From positions 1 to 64,000 of the forward strand of contig ONAB01000001.1 of NCBI GenBank assembly GCA_900315705.1: 64,000 bases of DNA. Direction: 5' to 3'. Shown here one piece after another: positions 61,433-64,000 of this stretch. Numbering within the stretch: position 1 is the first letter of the stretch; every line of letters begins with the position of its first letter. The notes below the pieces were generated by a model, which was not told where the DNA came from, ran no database searches, and was given only the letters and a program-made list of their open reading frames with translations. Both the position numbers and the translations under genes were made by a program. The stretch comes from an uncultured Bacteroidales bacterium (GTDB taxonomy: Bacteria > Bacteroidota > Bacteroidia > Bacteroidales > WCHB1-69).

Positions 61433-62284
61433 ATGAAAAATATTATTGTAGGTATAGACTTTTCCAATAGCGCAATGACCGCTATGCGGCACGCCGTCGC
61501 CATCGCTATCCGTTCCAACGCCGCCCTCCATTTGGTGTGGGTGAAAGCTCCGGGCGTGTCCAACAATATGACCGAAAATGACGAGGAAGCCAAGAACTTT
61601 ATGACGCATATTCAAGCCAAGATGCAGGAATGGGCCAACTTGTGCAAGCAAGAGGCTCCCGAATGTGTGGTGAACAGCGTCTATCTCGAGGGCAAGCCCC
61701 ACGTGGAGGTCAATGAGTACGCCTCCAAGTTCCCCGAGTCCATCATCGTGCTGGGTGCACACGGCGCCTCCGGTTTCGAGGAGGGCTATATCGGCAACAA
61801 CGCCTATCGTATGATCAACAATGCCGAGGTTCCGGTGCTCATTATGCGTGAGAACATCCAGATCAACCGCGACCTTACCAAGATCTTCGTGCCCGTTGAC
61901 ATCAGTTTCGAGACCCTTCAGAAGATGAAGATGTCCATCTATTTGGCTAAGATCTTCGCTGCACAGGTTTACTTGTATGGTGTGATTTATCCCAACACTC
62001 CGGAATCCAAGCACGTCATCAATGTGCAGCTGCGCAATGCGATGCAGATGTGCGACGACGCCAATGTCCGTAATGTGGCCGAAGCCCACACGGTCGGCAA
62101 CAACGATGTGTGCAGCACCATCCTCAAGGCTGCCAAGGATATGGACGCCAACCTGATTACCATTATGCGTGAGGAGCAGGAGACTGATTTCACCGCCTCT
62201 CGCAATATGCGCCAGATTCTGAGCACCTCGGCTCTGCCGCTGCTCATTATCCCCAACCGCAACACGTTCTCGGTCGGCCGATAG
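61433..62284 (+). CDS. Tandem universal stress protein
   Basis: 283 residues with two Usp domains (about 1-140 and 145-283). First: IIVGIDFSNSAMTAMRHAV ... VLGAHGASGFEEGYIGNNAYRM. Second: KIFVPVDISFETLQKMKMSI. The G-2x-G-9x-G ATP-binding pattern is recognisable in the first copy and weaker in the second. Cytoplasmic stress protein. It starts 32 bases after guaB and is probably co-transcribed. Confidence 0.9.
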   Translation: MKNIIVGIDFSNSAMTAMRHAVAIAIRSNAALHLVWVKAPGVSNNMTENDEEAKNFMTHIQAKMQEWANLCKQEAPECVVNSVYLEGKPHVEVNEYASKFPESIIVLGAHGASGFEEGYIGNNAYRMINNAEVPVLIMRENIQINRDLTKIFVPVDISFETLQKMKMSIYLAKIFAAQVYLYGVIYPNTPESKHVINVQLRNAMQMCDDANVRNVAEAHTVGNNDVCSTILKAAKDMDANLITIMREEQETDFTASRNMRQILSTSALPLLIIPNRNTFSVGR

Positions 62285-62310
62285 TCGTCCGCGCTGTTGA
62301 CAAAAACCAT

Positions 62311-62346
62311 AAAGACGTTCCACCCAAGCCGTGGGACGTCTTTTTT
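62311..62346 (+). terminator. Intrinsic terminator of the guaB-usp transcript
   Basis: AAAGACGTTCCAC pairs with GTGGGACGTCTTT (one G-U wobble), loop CCAAGCC, followed by TTTTT. Confidence 0.8.
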
Positions 62347-62377
62347 CAAATCCACAGGTTACAATATTATATTATAT

Positions 62378-62956
62378 ATGGTCAAGAAAAACGGAAAAAG
62401 AATCCTGCGGGCGGGCAATATGCTGAACCCTTCCCCGGTAGTGATGGTCAGCTGCGGCAGTTCCATCGATGAGTACAACATCATCACCATCGCCTGGACG
62501 GGCACCCTCTGCTCCGACCCGCCGATGTGCTTCATCTCCGTGCGGCCCCAACGCCATTCGTATGAAATCATCAAAAGGAGCGGCGAGTTTGTCATCAACC
62601 TGGTCAGCCGCGACCTGGTCACTGCCGCCGACTGGTGCGGGGTGCGCTCCGGCCAAAAGTACCACAAGTTTCTCGAGACAGGTCTCACCCCGACGAGAGC
62701 CACGAAAGTGCAGGCTCCGCTCATCCACGAAGCCCCGGTGAACCTCGAATGCAAGGTCAAGCAGATTGTGCCGCTGGGCACCCACGATATGTTCATCGCC
62801 GACATTGTGGCCGTGCACGCCGCCGAATCGCTCTTCAATCACAAGACCGATGCCTTGGAATTGCAACGTGCTCATTTAGTGAGTTATTCGCACGGGCACT
62901 ACTATGAACTCGGCAAGATTCTCGGCAAGTTTGGATTCTCTGTGGAGAAAAAATAG
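62378..62956 (+). CDS. Flavin reductase-domain protein
   Basis: 192 residues from MVKKNGKRILRAG at 62378; the upstream extension would cross the terminator. Features of the flavin reductase-like FMN-binding split barrel: VMVSCGSSIDEYNIITIAW, CFISVRPQRHSYEII and GEFVINLVSRDL. Could be an NADH:flavin oxidoreductase or a flavoredoxin-like electron carrier in this anaerobe. Stand-alone gene. Confidence 0.9.
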   Translation: MVKKNGKRILRAGNMLNPSPVVMVSCGSSIDEYNIITIAWTGTLCSDPPMCFISVRPQRHSYEIIKRSGEFVINLVSRDLVTAADWCGVRSGQKYHKFLETGLTPTRATKVQAPLIHEAPVNLECKVKQIVPLGTHDMFIADIVAVHAAESLFNHKTDALELQRAHLVSYSHGHYYELGKILGKFGFSVEKK

Positions 62957-63072
62957 CCCATATTTTTTTATCAACATTTTCACCTCTTTTTTTATAAACA
63001 CCTTGATACAAACGGCAAAGGAGTGTTTATAAAATCTACCCCTCAAAAAAGGGCCCATCGCCAAAATAATTT

Positions 63073-63080
63073 TATTTTTG
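63073..63080 (+). promoter_or_regulatory. Minus-7 box (TATTTTTG) of the riboswitch-nrdD transcript
   Basis: TATTTTTG, immediately before the riboswitch core, with transcription start expected near 63087. Confidence 0.55.
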
Positions 63081-63085
63081 CAACC

Positions 63086-63250
63086 GGTATCAGGTTCCTT
63101 GAGATCAATAGGGAATCCTGTGAAAATCAGGAGCTATTCCCGTAGCTGTGAGGTTCTTATAAAGCCTTCGGTATAATGCCACTGACAATTCACCATTGTT
63201 GGGAAGGCGCCGGAGGAGGACCAAGCCAGAAGACCTGCCTGACACCAGAT
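63086..63250 (+). ncRNA. Cobalamin (B12) riboswitch
   Basis: Contains the conserved blocks of the B12 element in order: AATAGGGAATCCTGTGAAAA, TCAGGAGCTATTCCCGTAGC, TGTGA, GCCACTG, GGGAAGGCGCCGGAGGAGGA and CCAAGCCAGAAGACCTGCCT. Outer boundaries are approximate. Downstream, AAGTTGCCTTATTAGTACAA and the leader up to 63351 could form the expression platform that hides the ribosome-binding region; no T-run terminator is seen, so translational control is likelier. The 62957-63351 interval holds this element and no gene. Confidence 0.92.
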
Positions 63251-63351
63251 TTGTAGCTTTCGGGATAAAAGCATACGTGTCCTATCGGGATAGTCTTGCC
63301 TACCTGTAAGTTGCCTTATTAGTACAACTTAACAAACCACACAAACAACCT

Positions 63352-64000
63352 ATGATTGCTGACATCTACATCATCAAACGAAACGGAAAGAGAGAGCCTT
63401 TTTCCGTGGACAAAATCCGCAACGCCATCTCCAAGGCCTTCATCTCCGTGGGCGGTTTTGCCTCTCAGGAGGCGATGACCAATATCCTGAGTCGCCTCAA
63501 CATCTATGACGGCATCGCCGTGGAGGAGATCCAGAACCAGGTGGAGCGTTCCCTGATGGCGGAACGTTACTACGAGGTGGCCAAGGCCTACATCCTCTAT
63601 CGCCAGAAGCATTATGAGGACCGTGAGGTGAAGGACAAGATGGAGTTCCTCATCAACTACTGCAACGCGCGCAACGCCGCCACGGGCAGCAAGTACGATG
63701 CCAACGCCAATGTGGAGCGCAAGAATATCGCCACACTTATCGGCGAACTGCCCAAGTCAAGCTTTATACGCCTCAACCGCCGTATGCTCTGCGACCGCAT
63801 CAAGGATGTCTATGGCAAGGAGTTGGCGGACAAGTACCTCTATTACCTCAACAACCATTTCATCTACAAGAATGATGAGACTAGCATCGCCAACTACTGT
63901 GCCAGCGTGACGATGTACCCCTGGCTGCTCAACGGCACCCAGAGCATCGGCGGCAACGCCTCACGCCCCACCAACCTCAAGTCGTTTTGCGGCGGCTTCG
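63352..64000 (+). CDS. nrdD: Anaerobic (class III) ribonucleoside-triphosphate reductase, N-terminal part
   Basis: 216 residues visible, cut by the window end. N-terminal ATP-cone: YIIKRNGKREPFSVDKIRNA through QVERSLMAERYYEVAKAYIL. Then NAATGSKYDANANVERKNIA, IYKNDETSIANYCASVTMYP and PTNLKSFCGGF, which match Bacteroidales NrdD. The glycyl radical and zinc sites lie beyond the window. A B12-dependent class II enzyme is the alternative; the block order and lack of class II features favour NrdD, which does not need B12. It is preceded by a B12 riboswitch. Confidence 0.8.
   Translation, partial: MIADIYIIKRNGKREPFSVDKIRNAISKAFISVGGFASQEAMTNILSRLNIYDGIAVEEIQNQVERSLMAERYYEVAKAYILYRQKHYEDREVKDKMEFLINYCNARNAATGSKYDANANVERKNIATLIGELPKSSFIRLNRRMLCDRIKDVYGKELADKYLYYLNNHFIYKNDETSIANYCASVTMYPWLLNGTQSIGGNASRPTNLKSFCGGF

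Overview
The window reads as chromosomal DNA of a strictly anaerobic, fermentative Bacteroidetes, most likely an uncultured or host-associated member of the Bacteroidales. The evidence is the recurring TAnnTTTG minus-7 promoter box of this phylum, a type IX secretion (T9SS) C-terminal sorting domain, FISUMP and BspA-type leucine-rich repeat proteins, a Bacteroidetes-type second EF-G, [FeFe] hydrogenases, AdhE and an anaerobic NrdD. No species can be named from the sequence alone.

Layout. 1-9.4 kb is accessory DNA, visibly AT-richer than most of the rest: a FISUMP surface protein fragment, a GIY-YIG nuclease with an unrecognised N-terminal region, a small LRR protein, a WYL regulator, and then a compact five-gene minus-strand operon (4057-7814). 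That operon joins two different PD-(D/E)XK nuclease-like proteins, a two-helix membrane protein resembling putative phage abortive-infection proteins, and two small proteins of unknown function; it is the best candidate here for an undescribed defence system. A scar where two broken genes meet lies at about 8.56 kb. 9.7-13.9 kb and 23.5-27.1 kb hold two copies of a module (glutamine amidotransferase, AAA/DUF4143 ATPase, multi-pass membrane protein). The second amidotransferase has lost its catalytic cysteine by a clean 50-residue deletion, and a toxin-antitoxin pair sits in the second module.

Between the modules (13.9-22 kb) is a redox/fermentation block on the minus strand: rex, adhE, a thioredoxin-fold 2Fe-2S ferredoxin, a PAS-containing sensory [FeFe] hydrogenase (HydS-like), a SpoIIE-type phosphatase and a second [FeFe] hydrogenase. 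Rex senses NADH/NAD+, AdhE and the hydrogenase dispose of electrons as ethanol and H2, and the HydS/phosphatase pair probably senses H2 or redox state.

22-64 kb is mostly housekeeping: bcp and a CDF metal transporter; folP; an S9 peptidase-lptG-BASS transporter-pepT operon; a Cys-rich lipoprotein-purN-SAM hydrolase operon; a T9SS-secreted parallel beta-helix protein; a DUF1016 nuclease; alaS; an OmpA/TPR lipoprotein; KtrAB-type K+ uptake; gpsA; an orphan DppB permease; an EF-G2 lacking the catalytic histidine; tRNA-Glu(CTC); nfo; rsmE and an ABC-F protein; ridA; guaB; a tandem Usp protein; a flavin reductase; and, at the right edge, a cobalamin riboswitch in front of the class III ribonucleotide reductase gene nrdD.

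A family of 28-32 bp palindromes with AGAGACG...CGTCTCT arms is scattered through the window (9591, 13876, 35534, 39269, plus a half-site at 27105). One copy lies in frame inside the T9SS sorting domain of a secreted protein, and two touch the stop codons of the paralogous membrane proteins.
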